Shown here piece by piece: positions 16,273-24,967 of a DNA stretch of 64,000 nt. Source of the stretch: Rhodobacterales bacterium (GTDB lineage: Bacteria > Pseudomonadota > Alphaproteobacteria > Rhodobacterales > Rhodobacteraceae); NCBI GenBank assembly GCA_026400355.1, contig JAPLPE010000020.1, positions 145,166 to 209,165 on the forward strand, read 5' to 3'. The notes under the pieces were generated by a model that ran no database searches, was not told the DNA's origin, and saw only the letters and a program-made list of their open reading frames with translations. Each line of letters opens with the position of its first letter. Within the stretch, counting starts at the first letter, position 1. The position numbers were made by a program, and so were the translations under genes.

Positions 16273-17343
16273 TCAGGTACGCTCCCTTGTAAGCCACCGC
16301 TGGATGAGGCTGATGGACAGGACGATCACGAAGAGGATCACCGAGATGGCAGAGCCGCCCGAGATATCCTGCTTGCCATAGCCGCGTTCTACGGCCTGGA
16401 AGACGATGGTCTGTGTGCTGTCCAAAGGCCCGCCCTGGGTCATCACGTCGATCTGCGAGAACAGGCCGAAGGCCTGCATGGTGATGACGATAAGGATGAG
16501 GACGGCGGTGTTCCGCAGCCCCGGCCATGTGATGTAGCGGAAGGTCTGCCATTTCGACGCGCCTTCGATAGAACCGGCCTCGTACAGCGTCGGGCTGATC
16601 GTCTGCAGGCCGGAAAGCCAGATCACCATATGGAAGCCCACGGCCTGCCAGATCGACATTGCGATGATGGCGCCCAGCGCAGTTGAGGGGTTGCCGAGCC
16701 AGTCCAGCGCCGGGATCATGCCAAAACTGACCGCGCCAAGGAGGTTGTTCAACAGGCCGCTTTGTCCGTCATAGATGAAGCTCCACAACAGAGAGACCAC
16801 GACGATCGAGACGACCACGGGCATGAAATAGATCGCGCGGAACAGGTTGATGCCGCGCAGGCGCTGGTTAATGAGAAGTGCAAGGCCCAAAGCCAGACCC
16901 GCCTGAACGGGGGCCACGATCAGCACGAAGATGAAGGTGTTTACGATGGCCTTCATGAAGACGACGTCGCGGGCCAGGACATATGTGCGGCCCTCGCCCC
17001 TGTCGAAGCTGAACCATTCCCGGGTCCCGTCGAGATGGGGATAGTCGGGATTGTTGCGGGTAAAGCTGCGGAGCGCGGGGTATTCCGGCTCGCCGTCCTT
17101 CATCAACACGGCACCGGCGTCATCGCGGAGCGGTTCAAGCGAGATGGTGGCAAGACCCAGAAGGTCACGGTAATTGGCCAAACCCACGAATTCGGTCGGA
17201 TTGGGCGAAATCAGCCGCTGGTTGGTGAAAGAGAGGCCGATCGCGAAGAAGAACGGCATGATCAAGAAGCCAGCAATGAGGATGACGGCAGGTCCGGCCA
17301 TGAGCCAGCCGGTGCGGTTCGATTGCAGGAACTTGGATGACAT
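16273..17343 (-). CDS. Carbohydrate ABC transporter permease (MalF/UgpA type)
   Basis: The 356-residue permease starts SSKFLQSNRTGWLMAGPAVI and has an EAA-type loop ISPTLYEAGSIEGASKWQTF followed by RYITWPGLRNTAV. It carries a longer periplasmic insertion of about 70 residues between the first two membrane segments (around FVGLANYRDLLGLATISLEP to DRGEGRTYVLARDVV), as in MalF-like subunits. It pairs with the MalG-type protein encoded one base downstream. A 129-base gap with a GC hairpin separates it from the binding-protein gene. Confidence 0.92.
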   Translation of the reverse strand: MSSKFLQSNRTGWLMAGPAVILIAGFLIMPFFFAIGLSFTNQRLISPNPTEFVGLANYRDLLGLATISLEPLRDDAGAVLMKDGEPEYPALRSFTRNNPDYPHLDGTREWFSFDRGEGRTYVLARDVVFMKAIVNTFIFVLIVAPVQAGLALGLALLINQRLRGINLFRAIYFMPVVVSIVVVSLLWSFIYDGQSGLLNNLLGAVSFGMIPALDWLGNPSTALGAIIAMSIWQAVGFHMVIWLSGLQTISPTLYEAGSIEGASKWQTFRYITWPGLRNTAVLILIVITMQAFGLFSQIDVMTQGGPLDSTQTIVFQAVERGYGKQDISGGSAISVILFVIVLSISLIQRWLTRERT

Positions 17344-17430
17344 AGGGTCCTCGCGGGATCGGCGGCCGTTACTGGGCGTATCGGGCGGGGTGGGAGAACC
17401 GGCGCGGGGCCGGTCTCCGCCTGAGTTGAT

Positions 17431-17472
17431 GGTTGGTGCGGGCGGGGGGACAGGCCCCCTGCCCGGCCGGGC
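17431..17472. repeat. GC-rich hairpin block behind the binding-protein gene
   Basis: GGGGGGACAGGCCCCCTGCCCGGCCGGGC-type sequence (longest part at 17443-17472) starts directly after the binding-protein stop on the minus strand. The last 18 bases are identical to 13144-13161. A hairpin here would fit the usual excess of binding-protein mRNA over permease mRNA. Confidence 0.5.
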
Positions 17473-18732
17473 TCATTTGAAGCCGTAGCCACCGTTGGCT
17501 TCGATATCAGCGTCGATTTCGTCGACAGCGGCATCAAGGGTTTCTTCGACATTGGCACCGTTGGCGATGTCAGCCAGCGCCTTTTCGAAAACCTTTGCCA
17601 TGACGGGGTATCCCGGGGTGACCGGACGCAGCAGGCCCTGACGGTTGGACAGTTCGTAGAACACTTCGAGCGGACCGCCGGGCTGGTAGTTTTCGGTCAG
17701 GGCAGCCGCTTCGGCAGTGGCAGGGATCAGACCCAGACCCTTGGAGAAGCGGGCCAGGTTGTCCGGGTTGAGCGCGAAGTTGATGAAGGCATTTGCGCCT
17801 TCGGGATGCTGCGACGTGGAAGAAATCGAAAGCTGCCAGCTAGCGGCACCGATCGTGGGACCATTGCCGAAGTCCGGGGCAGGCAGGAAAACGACGTCGT
17901 CAAAGGCGGCGAGTGCGCCGAGTGCTGCCCAGTTGCCGTTCCACGAGAAGGCGTATTTGCCGTTGGCAAAGCCCGAATCCCGGTCGGCCGGGTCCTGGGT
18001 TGCCTGCGCATAGCCGCCGGTGAACAGACTTTGCCACCAGTTGCCGAACGCGATCCCTGCTTCGCCGTTGAGGACGCCTTCAGCCGTGAGATAGGTTGAA
18101 CGGTCGATCATGTCGCCGCCAAAGCTTTGCAGGAAGGGCGAGAAGGCATAGGGGAACCATTCACCGTTCCAGGCCATGCCAAGATCAAGCGCATATTCGA
18201 ACTTGCCCGAATTCTTGGCCGCATCGAGGGCAGCTTGGAATTCTTCGCCGGTCCAGGGTTCATCCAGCGTCGGCGTGCGCAGTCCGAGTTCGTCAAGGTA
18301 GGACTGGCGCGTCACGAGCGAGACGGCGGCATCCCACATGCCGATGCCATAGAGCTTGTCATCCCAGACGCCCTTGGGGCCGGGCAGGTAATTGGCGATA
18401 AGGGTTTCATCGATGGCCAGCGGCTGGATGTAACCGGCCCAGGCCCAGTTCGGCAGGATCGGACCATCGATGTCGATGATGTCGGGCAGCGTGCCGGCCA
18501 GTGCAGCGGCGACGACGCTGTCGTTATAGGCGATCTGGGGGAAGGTCGTGATCACGACTTTCCAGTCCGACTGGCTGGCATTGAATTCGTCCAGCATGGC
18601 GTTGACCAAGGCCATCTCGGATTCGCTACCCGCCCCGTGATACCACATCGTCAGTTCGGTCTGGGCAAGGGCTGATCCGGCAAAAAGCGTGCTCGCCAGC
18701 ATCGCCCCCGCCAGTGTGTTCAAAGACTTCAT
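17473..18732 (-). CDS. Extracellular sugar-binding protein, family 1
   Basis: The 419-residue precursor has a signal peptide (residues 1-23, ending GSALA) and the family-1 binding-protein start QTELTMWYHGAGSESEMALV. DFNASQSDW-like spacing (here LDEFNASQSDWKVVITTFPQ) and a late block LLRPVTPGYPVMAKVFEKAL are typical of MalE/UgpB-type proteins. A strong GGAGGA SD precedes the ATG. It is the first structural gene after the LacI-type regulator, 24 bases downstream of its stop, and delivers the sugar to the two permeases encoded next. Confidence 0.9.
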   Translation of the reverse strand: MKSLNTLAGAMLASTLFAGSALAQTELTMWYHGAGSESEMALVNAMLDEFNASQSDWKVVITTFPQIAYNDSVVAAALAGTLPDIIDIDGPILPNWAWAGYIQPLAIDETLIANYLPGPKGVWDDKLYGIGMWDAAVSLVTRQSYLDELGLRTPTLDEPWTGEEFQAALDAAKNSGKFEYALDLGMAWNGEWFPYAFSPFLQSFGGDMIDRSTYLTAEGVLNGEAGIAFGNWWQSLFTGGYAQATQDPADRDSGFANGKYAFSWNGNWAALGALAAFDDVVFLPAPDFGNGPTIGAASWQLSISSTSQHPEGANAFINFALNPDNLARFSKGLGLIPATAEAAALTENYQPGGPLEVFYELSNRQGLLRPVTPGYPVMAKVFEKALADIANGANVEETLDAAVDEIDADIEANGGYGFK

Positions 18733-18756
18733 TCTGTTTCCTCCGCTTGGGTTCAG

Positions 18757-19815
18757 TCAGTTGATTCTTGAGGCGCTAAGTTCCTTCACCGATGCGCGCC
18801 AGCACACCGGACCCGCAATGCGCTCGACTGCGGGGTCATTTCGTTTCTCGTTCGAGATCATCGCAAGAATGCGTTGCGCAGCGCGTTCACCCATCGCCCG
18901 GTATGGCAGGTCCACCGTCGTAAGCTGCGGGTAAAGCTGCTCTGCAATGACGCGGTAATTGTCATAGCCGGCGACCGAGACTTCTTCAGGGACTTTGGTC
19001 CCGCGCGAGCGAAGGATGCCATAGACCTCAAGAGCCATCTTGTCGGTTCCACAACAGAGTACGGTCGGCGGATCCGGCAGACGCAACATCCGGTCGATAT
19101 TCTTGACAAGGAGCCGGGTTTCGGCCTCGCGGTCGGGCAGGTCACAGGCGGCGACTATCCGGGAATCATACGGAATTCCAGCCGCAGCGAGGGCGTCACG
19201 ATAGCCGGCTGTGCGCAGTTGTCCCGCCTCGACACCTGACCGCAGGGTCAGGTAGGCAATACGACTGTGGCCAGCAGCAATGATGCGCGTGACAAGTTCT
19301 TGCTGGCCACGCTGGTCGTCCGGGAGAATGGACGTTGTCCCGATGTCATCGTAACAGTTGGCAAGCACCAGAGAGACGCTTTCAGGCACCCGGGGCAGAG
19401 AGACTCTCTGGTGGTACTCGGCCACGTAGATCAGGCCTTCGACGCGGTGCCGAAGGAATGTGTCAACCAGAGGGACCGCCCTCTCCACGGCGCCGCCGGT
19501 ATCAGCGATCATCAGAGTGATGCCGGACTCGGACAGCGCCTTCTGAATACCCTGCACGATGAAAAGCTCGGGAAGGCCCGCAGGCTGGTTCGGCTCCGGC
19601 GACATTGAGATAGCCCCGGTGATCAACCCTACGAGGCCGGAATGGTTCGACCGCATCATCCGGGCAGCGTTTGAAGGGACGTAGCCCAATTGAGCCATGG
19701 CAGATTCGACGAGGTCGCGGGTCTTGCCGCCGACCGGGCCGTCACCGTTCAGGACGCGGCTTACCGTTTTTGGTGACACACCGGCAAGGCGCGCCACGTC
19801 ATAGATTGTCGCCAT
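18757..19815 (-). CDS. LacI-family transcriptional regulator of the sugar ABC operon
   Basis: The 352-residue protein begins with the classic LacI HTH MATIYDVARLAGVSPKTVSR followed by VLNGDGPVG and the hinge helix (NAARMMRSN). A periplasmic-binding-protein-like sugar domain follows, with VSVAGYDNYRVIAEQLYPQL and TTVDLPYRAMG near the end, which form the inducer site and dimer interface in this family. It heads the operon, and tandem palindromes 65-95 bases upstream of its start are its likely operators, so autoregulation is expected. The inducer is probably the transported sugar or its glycosidase product. Confidence 0.93.
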   Translation of the reverse strand: MATIYDVARLAGVSPKTVSRVLNGDGPVGGKTRDLVESAMAQLGYVPSNAARMMRSNHSGLVGLITGAISMSPEPNQPAGLPELFIVQGIQKALSESGITLMIADTGGAVERAVPLVDTFLRHRVEGLIYVAEYHQRVSLPRVPESVSLVLANCYDDIGTTSILPDDQRGQQELVTRIIAAGHSRIAYLTLRSGVEAGQLRTAGYRDALAAAGIPYDSRIVAACDLPDREAETRLLVKNIDRMLRLPDPPTVLCCGTDKMALEVYGILRSRGTKVPEEVSVAGYDNYRVIAEQLYPQLTTVDLPYRAMGERAAQRILAMISNEKRNDPAVERIAGPVCWRASVKELSASRIN

Positions 19816-19879
19816 GCGTTTCCCCCTGCCCGGCCCCTTCCCGGACCGGGATCATGACGAGGTGCGACCCGAAGGGCTT

Positions 19880-19909
19880 ATGACACCGGTGTCATGACAT
19901 CGGTGTCAT
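19880..19909. promoter_or_regulatory. Tandem LacI-type operators
   Basis: ATGACACCGGTGTCAT (19880-19895) is a perfect 16-bp palindrome with the central CG usual for LacI-family sites. It is followed, sharing two bases, by ATGACATCGGTGTCAT (19894-19909), with one mismatched pair. Centre-to-centre spacing is 14 bp. They lie 65-95 bases upstream of the LacI-type regulator start. Confidence 0.75.
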
Positions 19910-20070
19910 AGGACGCGTTAGTGATTCTCGTCAACAGTTTTGTTGGGTGGCCTGTGAATGGTACGGGGCGTACACAGATATGGCCGGTGGTCCCTTGACC
20001 TGCGTGGCTAACGGCGCAGATAGCGGTTGCGCAGCCGCGTCGGGAGGGGCAGGCAGCAGGAGCAGGGCTG

Positions 20071-20586
20071 ATGGACGGGGGACGCGCACTGGTGACCGAG
20101 ACATTCTCTCCGGAAACGGACCTGCGGGCATTCCGTCACGCGCTTGGCGCCTTTGCGACCGGGGTGACGGTGATTACGACGGTAACGGACACGGGGCCGG
20201 TCGGGATCACGGCCAACAGTTTTGCTTCGGTCTCGCTCGATCCGCCGCTGGTACTCTGGTCACCGGCAAAGGCATCGAGCCGGTTCGGAATATTTTCAGT
20301 TGCCGAGCGGTTTGCCGTGCATGTGCTGCGGACGGATCAGAAGTCGGTGGCAGACGGGTTCACGCGGTCATGGACGGCGTTTCACGATCTCGACTGGGCC
20401 GCTGACGGGTTTGGGACGCCGCTGATCGAAGGCACGTTGGCGCGGTTCGTCTGCCAGACCGAGGCGCGGCATGATGCGGGTGACCACATGATCGTCGTAG
20501 GGCGCGTGCTGGCCGTAACGCGTGGGGTACCAGGGGCACCTCTGGTGTTTCACGGCGGTAGCTATGGCGGGTTCGGGGCGGTCTGA
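20071..20586 (+). CDS. Flavin reductase family protein (RutF/HpaC-like)
   Basis: The 171-residue protein has the flavin-reductase-like split-barrel pattern: FRHALGAFATGVTVITTVTD, GITANSFASVSLDPPLVLWS, FAVHVLRTDQK, and a late HDAGDHMIVVGRVLAV with the conserved H-x-I-x-x-G-x-V strand. Such proteins bind FMN and supply reduced flavin to a partner monooxygenase, or act as stand-alone reductases. No monooxygenase gene lies next to it. The start at 20071 has AGGAGCAGGG upstream. It is transcribed away from the LacI operon. Confidence 0.87.
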   Translation: MDGGRALVTETFSPETDLRAFRHALGAFATGVTVITTVTDTGPVGITANSFASVSLDPPLVLWSPAKASSRFGIFSVAERFAVHVLRTDQKSVADGFTRSWTAFHDLDWAADGFGTPLIEGTLARFVCQTEARHDAGDHMIVVGRVLAVTRGVPGAPLVFHGGSYGGFGAV

Positions 20587-20623
20587 GGGCTCGTTTGGAG
20601 CCGACATTGGGGCACTGCCTGTC

Positions 20624-20656
20624 GGCATTGTACTTGTACCAATGCCGTACAATGGT
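20624..20656 (+). repeat. 33-bp structured dispersed element, copy 2
   Basis: GGCATTGTA-CTTG-TACCAATGCC forms a hairpin, followed by a third arm GTACAATGGT. It aligns base for base over 33 positions with copies at 2951-2983 (minus) and 40908-40940. It lies 38 bases after the flavin reductase stop and is followed by the tail TTCTTGATCGACAAAGG at about 20666. Confidence 0.65.
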
Positions 20657-20736
20657 GACCCAAAGGTTCTTGATCGACAAAGGAACATGGGGGCTTGAGT
20701 CAGCGTACGGCTTGCGGTGTTGGCCTGGGGCGTGGG

Positions 20737-21207
20737 TCAGACATCGGAAGTTAATTCGGCCGCCATGCTTACGACGGCGGGGACCCTGGTCACTTTGGAT
20801 AGGCACAAAGGCCGGAACTGCCTGCGGAAAAAGAGAGGGAAGCAGGTGGGGCCGGTGAGCACCAAGGACCGGTGATTGGATCGTTCGCCCGGATCCACCA
20901 AGACAAGGTCAAGTTGGAGGAGTACGTTCGGTTCGGGCAGGGTTTCCGCATCCATCAGGGCCGGCGCATAGAAGGCAACAGCGGTGCCGTGATTGCGTGC
21001 GACGAGCGTGATGACGGTCGCCTCAATCCGGCTGCGGTCGCCTGAGAACACGCCATTGGTGAGGCTGCAATCGGCCAACTTGCGCGACCAGACAGTGCGC
21101 AGCGCTGCGCTGAGCGAGTCAAGGTCGGGCTGGTCCATCCAGAGGCCGGGCGGTTCGAGGATCCGGACGCTGAGGTAGCTGCCGAACCGGAGGGTCGCAT
21201 CCAGTTA
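20737..21207 (-). pseudogene. Decayed unrecognised gene
   Basis: An open minus-strand stretch reads LRFGSYLSVRILEPPGLW, then LVARNHGTAVAFYAPALMDA, LQLDLVLVDPGERSNHRSLV and RPLCLSKVTRVPAVVSMAAE. It reads like real protein (regular hydrophobic and charged alternation, few arginine runs) but has no plausible start with a ribosome site, and ends abruptly. I have a vague memory of similar conserved stretches in membrane-associated acyltransferase-like proteins but cannot name the family. Best treated as a fragment of a once functional gene. Confidence 0.35.
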
Positions 21208-21330
21208 ACGACGGCGGAGAGACCGCAATACCGTGCCCACCATTGCCTGCCGCCCCGGAACCGGCTTTCTGCAGCCCAAGAGTGGCTGCCAACTGACACA
21301 GGCCAGGGTTTCCTCACACTACCCCGGCTG

Positions 21331-21361
21331 TTTCTTTGTCGGTCAAATACCTCGGGGGAGC
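21331..21361 (-). repeat. Dispersed GAGGTATTT element, inverted copy
   Basis: Read on the minus strand: GCTCCCCCGAGGTATTTGAC followed by CGACAAAGAAA. It joins the GAGGTATTT core seen at 12937 and 15283 to the GACAAAG tail seen at 9415 and 20675, showing that these are parts of one element. It sits just downstream of xylA. Confidence 0.5.
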
Positions 21362-21388
21362 CAAGTCAGGGCAGGGCCTCTTGCTCGT

Positions 21389-22690
21389 TCAGATGTAGCG
21401 GTTGACGAGGTTTTCGAGCCGTTCCTGCCGCCCGGAGCGGGGCTGCGGGTTGATGTTCTCGGAGTCTACCTTGGCCGCGATGCTGCCAAGGTCGCTTTGC
21501 AGCAGCGCTTTGCCTGCCGCAGTCTCCCAGCCCGCATAGCGCTGCGACCGGGCGGCTTCAAGCTTGCCATCCTCAAGCATCTTGGCCGCAGCCTTGAGGC
21601 CCGCCGCACAGGCATCCATCCCGCCGACATGGGCAAGGATCAAGTCCGCGGGGTCGAGCGACTGGCGACGGACCTTGGCATCAAAGTTGGTGCCACCGGT
21701 CTTGAAGCCTCCCGCATGCAGGACTTCATAGTAGGCCAGCGTCATTTCCGGAACGTTGGTCGGGAACTGGTCGGTATCCCAGCCGGACTGATAATCGTTC
21801 TTGTTCATGTCGATCGAGCCAAAGATGCCAAGCTCGCGTGCCAGTGCCAGCTCATGTTCGAAGGAATGCCCGGCAAGGATCGCATGGCCCTGTTCGATGT
21901 TGACCTTGACCTCGCCTTCAAGCCCGAAATCCTTGAGGAAGCCGTAAACGGTGGCGACGTCATAGTCATACTGGTGCTTGGTCGGTTCCTGCGGTTTGGG
22001 TTCGATCAGGATCGTGCCCTCGAAACCGGTCTTGTATTTGTAATCTACCACCATCTGGAGCATCCGGCCCGCCTGGGCGCGTTCGCGGCCCATGTCGGTG
22101 TTCAGCAGTGTCTCATACCCTTCTCGCCCACCCCAGAGGACGTAGTTTTCCCCGCCCAGCTGGATCGTAGCGTCCATGCAGGTCTTGATCGTCGCGGCCG
22201 AGAAGGCAAAGACATCGGGATCAGGGTTTGTCGCCGCACCGGCCATGAACCGGCGGTGCGAAAAGAGGTTTGCCGTGCCCCAGAGCAGTCTGACGCCGGT
22301 ATCCTCCATCTTTTTCTGGAAGTAGTCTGTCATCTCGCGCAGGCGGGCAGTGTTTTCGCGGAAGTCGCGGCCTTCGGGGCGGACGTCGGCATCATGGAAG
22401 CAAAAGTACGGGGCGCCGAGGATCTCGAACATCTCGAAGGCGACATCAGCCTTGAGTTTCGCATGGTCCATGGAATCGCCGAACCACGGCCGGTCAAAGG
22501 TCTGGCCACCGAACGGGTCACCACCGGGCCAGGCGAAGGAATGCCAGAAGGCGATGGCAAAGCGCAGTTGATCCTTCATCGTCTTGCCCGCAACAACCTC
22601 GGTGGGGTTGTAGGCGCGGAAAGCGAATTCGTTATCGCTGTCCGGGCCTTCGTAACGGATGGCAGTGATGCCTTTGAAGAAATCGGTCAT
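21389..22690 (-). CDS. xylA: Xylose isomerase
   Basis: The 433-residue enzyme converts D-xylose to D-xylulose using two divalent metals. Active-site blocks are intact: [13 protein letters not shown] (catalytic His), [30 protein letters not shown] (metal Glu), [20 protein letters not shown], and [20 protein letters not shown] (metal Asp). Length and motifs match the proteobacterial class-II enzyme. It is the last gene of the leftward xylF-H-G-B-A operon, 66 bases behind xylB. An inverted dispersed repeat follows its stop. Confidence 0.97.
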   Translation of the reverse strand: MTDFFKGITAIRYEGPDSDNEFAFRAYNPTEVVAGKTMKDQLRFAIAFWHSFAWPGGDPFGGQTFDRPWFGDSMDHAKLKADVAFEMFEILGAPYFCFHDADVRPEGRDFRENTARLREMTDYFQKKMEDTGVRLLWGTANLFSHRRFMAGAATNPDPDVFAFSAATIKTCMDATIQLGGENYVLWGGREGYETLLNTDMGRERAQAGRMLQMVVDYKYKTGFEGTILIEPKPQEPTKHQYDYDVATVYGFLKDFGLEGEVKVNIEQGHAILAGHSFEHELALARELGIFGSIDMNKNDYQSGWDTDQFPTNVPEMTLAYYEVLHAGGFKTGGTNFDAKVRRQSLDPADLILAHVGGMDACAAGLKAAAKMLEDGKLEAARSQRYAGWETAAGKALLQSDLGSIAAKVDSENINPQPRSGRQERLENLVNRYI

Positions 22691-22756
22691 GGTAGTGGTC
22701 GTCCTTCGCGCATGTGGGCCGGGATGACGGCCACCAGGGCCGCGATCCCCGGCAAG

Positions 22757-24196
22757 TCAGGTCAGGTACTTGATCGCTGTATAGGCGGCACGGTAGCGCT
22801 GATGCGCTTCGGCAAATGCAGGTGCCAGCGCGGGGTCGGGGTCGATCACGCGTTCGATCTTTGGCGCGGTCGCCAGTTCAGCCCCTGCTCCGGTTGCGGC
22901 CATCATGCCCAGACGTCCCGCGCCGAAAGCGCCGCCGAAATCCCCCGCAATGGGGAGTTCGATGGGCAGGCCCAGCGAGGTGGCAATGGCGCGGACCCAG
23001 TAATCTGATTTGGATCCCCCACCGACACCAATCAGGCGGGTGATGCGCGTGCCGGTCGACGAAAGCGCGTCAAAGCTGTCGCGGAAGGCGTGGGTCACGC
23101 CTTCCAGCACCGCGCGGGTCAGGCTGGCGCGGTCAGAAGCATGGTCAAGGTGCAGGAAATGGCCGCGCACGGCGGCATTGTTGTGCGGGGTCCGTTCGCC
23201 GCCAAGGTAGGGCAGGAACAGCGTGCGACCAGGGGCCTTGAGCGGCCCGAGGTTGCCCGTCAGGGCAGACGAGGGTTCGCCCACGACATGAGAATACCAG
23301 TTGAGCGCATCGGCCGCGGCCAGGATCACGCCCATCTGGTGCCATGTATCCGGCAGCGCATGGCAGAAGGTATGCACGGCACTGGCCGCGTTGGGCTGAT
23401 ATGCGTCGGACGCAGCAAAAAGCACGCCCGAGGTCCCGAGCGATACGAATGCCTCGCCTGCCTTGACTACCCCGACACCCACAGCAGAAGCTGCGTTATC
23501 TCCTCCGCCGCCCGCAACGACGACGCCTTTGGACAGGCCCCAGCGGGAGGCCAGTTCGTCACGCAGCGTAGCAGAGACTTGCGAGCCCTCCACAAGCCGG
23601 GGCATGTTGGCACGGGTCAGGCCGGTCGCTGCCAGAAGACCGTCGTCCCAGTCGCGCTTGCCTGTATCAAGCCAGCTTGTCCCCGCAGCGTCGGACATTT
23701 CGGCCACGGCCTCTCCGGTTAACCAGAGGCGGAGGTAGTCCTTGGGAAGCAGGACAAGCGCCACCTTGGCAAAGACCTCCGGTTCATGGGCGCGGACCCA
23801 GGCCAGTTTCGGCGCGGTGAAGCCCGGAAAGACGATGTTGCCGGTTAGCGCGCGGAAGCGGGGATCGGCGTCCAGTGCCGCCGCCTCGACCGCCGAACGG
23901 GTGTCGTTCCACAGGATGCAGGCACGGAGCACCACGTGCCCGGCGTCCAGCAGGGTCGCGCCATGCATATGGCCTGACAGGCCGATGCCACGCACGGCGG
24001 CAAGGTCCAGCTTCGCGCCAAGCGCCCGCACTACGGCATCTGTTGCATCCAGCCACGTCGCCGGGGACTGTTCGGACCAGCCGTCAAAGGGACGACTGAC
24101 CTCGAGCGGTGCAGTCGCTTCGGCAAGGATCGACTGATCGTCGTCAATCACGATGCCTTTGAGGCCGGACGTCCCGAGATCAAGACCGAGATACAT
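22757..24196 (-). CDS. xylB: Xylulokinase
   Basis: The 479-residue FGGY-family kinase phosphorylates D-xylulose to xylulose-5-phosphate, which enters the pentose phosphate pathway. The start MYLGLDLGTSGLKGIVIDDD is the phosphate-1 motif; WSEQSPATWLDATDAVVRAL and LSGHMHGATLLD follow, with the substrate-binding M-H-G. The second domain has VVAGGGGDNAASAVGVGVV and IGVGGGSKSDYWVRAIA. It starts 3 bases after the stop of the ABC ATPase gene, so uptake and catabolism are translated together. Confidence 0.96.
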   Translation of the reverse strand: MYLGLDLGTSGLKGIVIDDDQSILAEATAPLEVSRPFDGWSEQSPATWLDATDAVVRALGAKLDLAAVRGIGLSGHMHGATLLDAGHVVLRACILWNDTRSAVEAAALDADPRFRALTGNIVFPGFTAPKLAWVRAHEPEVFAKVALVLLPKDYLRLWLTGEAVAEMSDAAGTSWLDTGKRDWDDGLLAATGLTRANMPRLVEGSQVSATLRDELASRWGLSKGVVVAGGGGDNAASAVGVGVVKAGEAFVSLGTSGVLFAASDAYQPNAASAVHTFCHALPDTWHQMGVILAAADALNWYSHVVGEPSSALTGNLGPLKAPGRTLFLPYLGGERTPHNNAAVRGHFLHLDHASDRASLTRAVLEGVTHAFRDSFDALSSTGTRITRLIGVGGGSKSDYWVRAIATSLGLPIELPIAGDFGGAFGAGRLGMMAATGAGAELATAPKIERVIDPDPALAPAFAEAHQRYRAAYTAIKYLT

Positions 24197-24199
24197 GAC

Positions 24200-24967
24200 T
24201 CAGCCCGCCAGATGCGCGGGCTTCTTGCCCAGGATGATCATGCCCAGTAGATCGTCTTCGGTCACATCGGCGACTTTGACGATGCCGACAAGCTGGCCGT
24301 TCTTCATCACCGCCGCACGGTCGCACATCTGCTTGACCTGGTGAATGTCGTGGTCGATCAGGAAGATGCCCAGCCCTTGCCGCTTGAGCTCCTGAATCAG
24401 CTCGCCGACCATCTGCGTCTCATGCGGGCCAAGCGCTGCCGTGGGTTCGTCCATGATCAGGATCTTGGCGTTGAAATAGACAGCGCGGGCAATGGCGACC
24501 GACTGGCGCTGCCCGCCCGAAAGGGCGGAGACAGGTTCCTTGAACTTGCGGAAGTTGGGGTTGAGCCGGGCAAGGATCTTGCGGGTCTCGGCCTCCATTC
24601 CGGCGTCATCGACAAAGCCGAACGATGACACCAGTTCGCGGCCCAGAAAGAGGTTCGAGGCAGCGTCCAGATTGTCGGCCAAGGCGAGTGTCTGATAGAT
24701 CGTCTCGATGTTGAAGGCACGGGCATCGCGTGGGTTATTGATCGCGACCTTCTTGCCGTTGATCCAGATTTCCCCGGCATCGGGATGATAGGCACCCGAC
24801 AAGCACTTTATCAGCGTAGATTTGCCCGCACCGTTGTGGCCCAACAGTCCCACGACTTCGCCCGGAAAGAGATCGACCGAGACATTGTCCACGGCGCGGA
24901 TCCCGCCGAAAGAAATCGAGATGTTGCGGAGTTCGACGAGAGGGGCTGCAGCGGAGGCCATTGTCAT
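24200..24967 (-). CDS. xylG: Xylose ABC transporter ATPase, single-domain form
   Basis: The 255-residue protein has Walker [10 protein letters not shown] at residues 43-51, the signature [15 protein letters not shown], and Walker [16 protein letters not shown]. coli XylG carries two fused ATPase domains (about 510 residues), whereas here there is one, as in the FrcA type of rhizobial and rhodobacterial transporters. It should therefore work as a homodimer with XylH. Start overlaps the permease stop (ATGA), and the stop is 3 bases before xylB. Confidence 0.9.
   Translation of the reverse strand: MTMASAAAPLVELRNISISFGGIRAVDNVSVDLFPGEVVGLLGHNGAGKSTLIKCLSGAYHPDAGEIWINGKKVAINNPRDARAFNIETIYQTLALADNLDAASNLFLGRELVSSFGFVDDAGMEAETRKILARLNPNFRKFKEPVSALSGGQRQSVAIARAVYFNAKILIMDEPTAALGPHETQMVGELIQELKRQGLGIFLIDHDIHQVKQMCDRAAVMKNGQLVGIVKVADVTEDDLLGMIILGKKPAHLAG

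Noticed and set aside
21233..23008. 591-codon open frame on the plus strand opposite xylA/xylB
   Set aside because: Shadow of two highly conserved genes; no ribosome site, no family motif.
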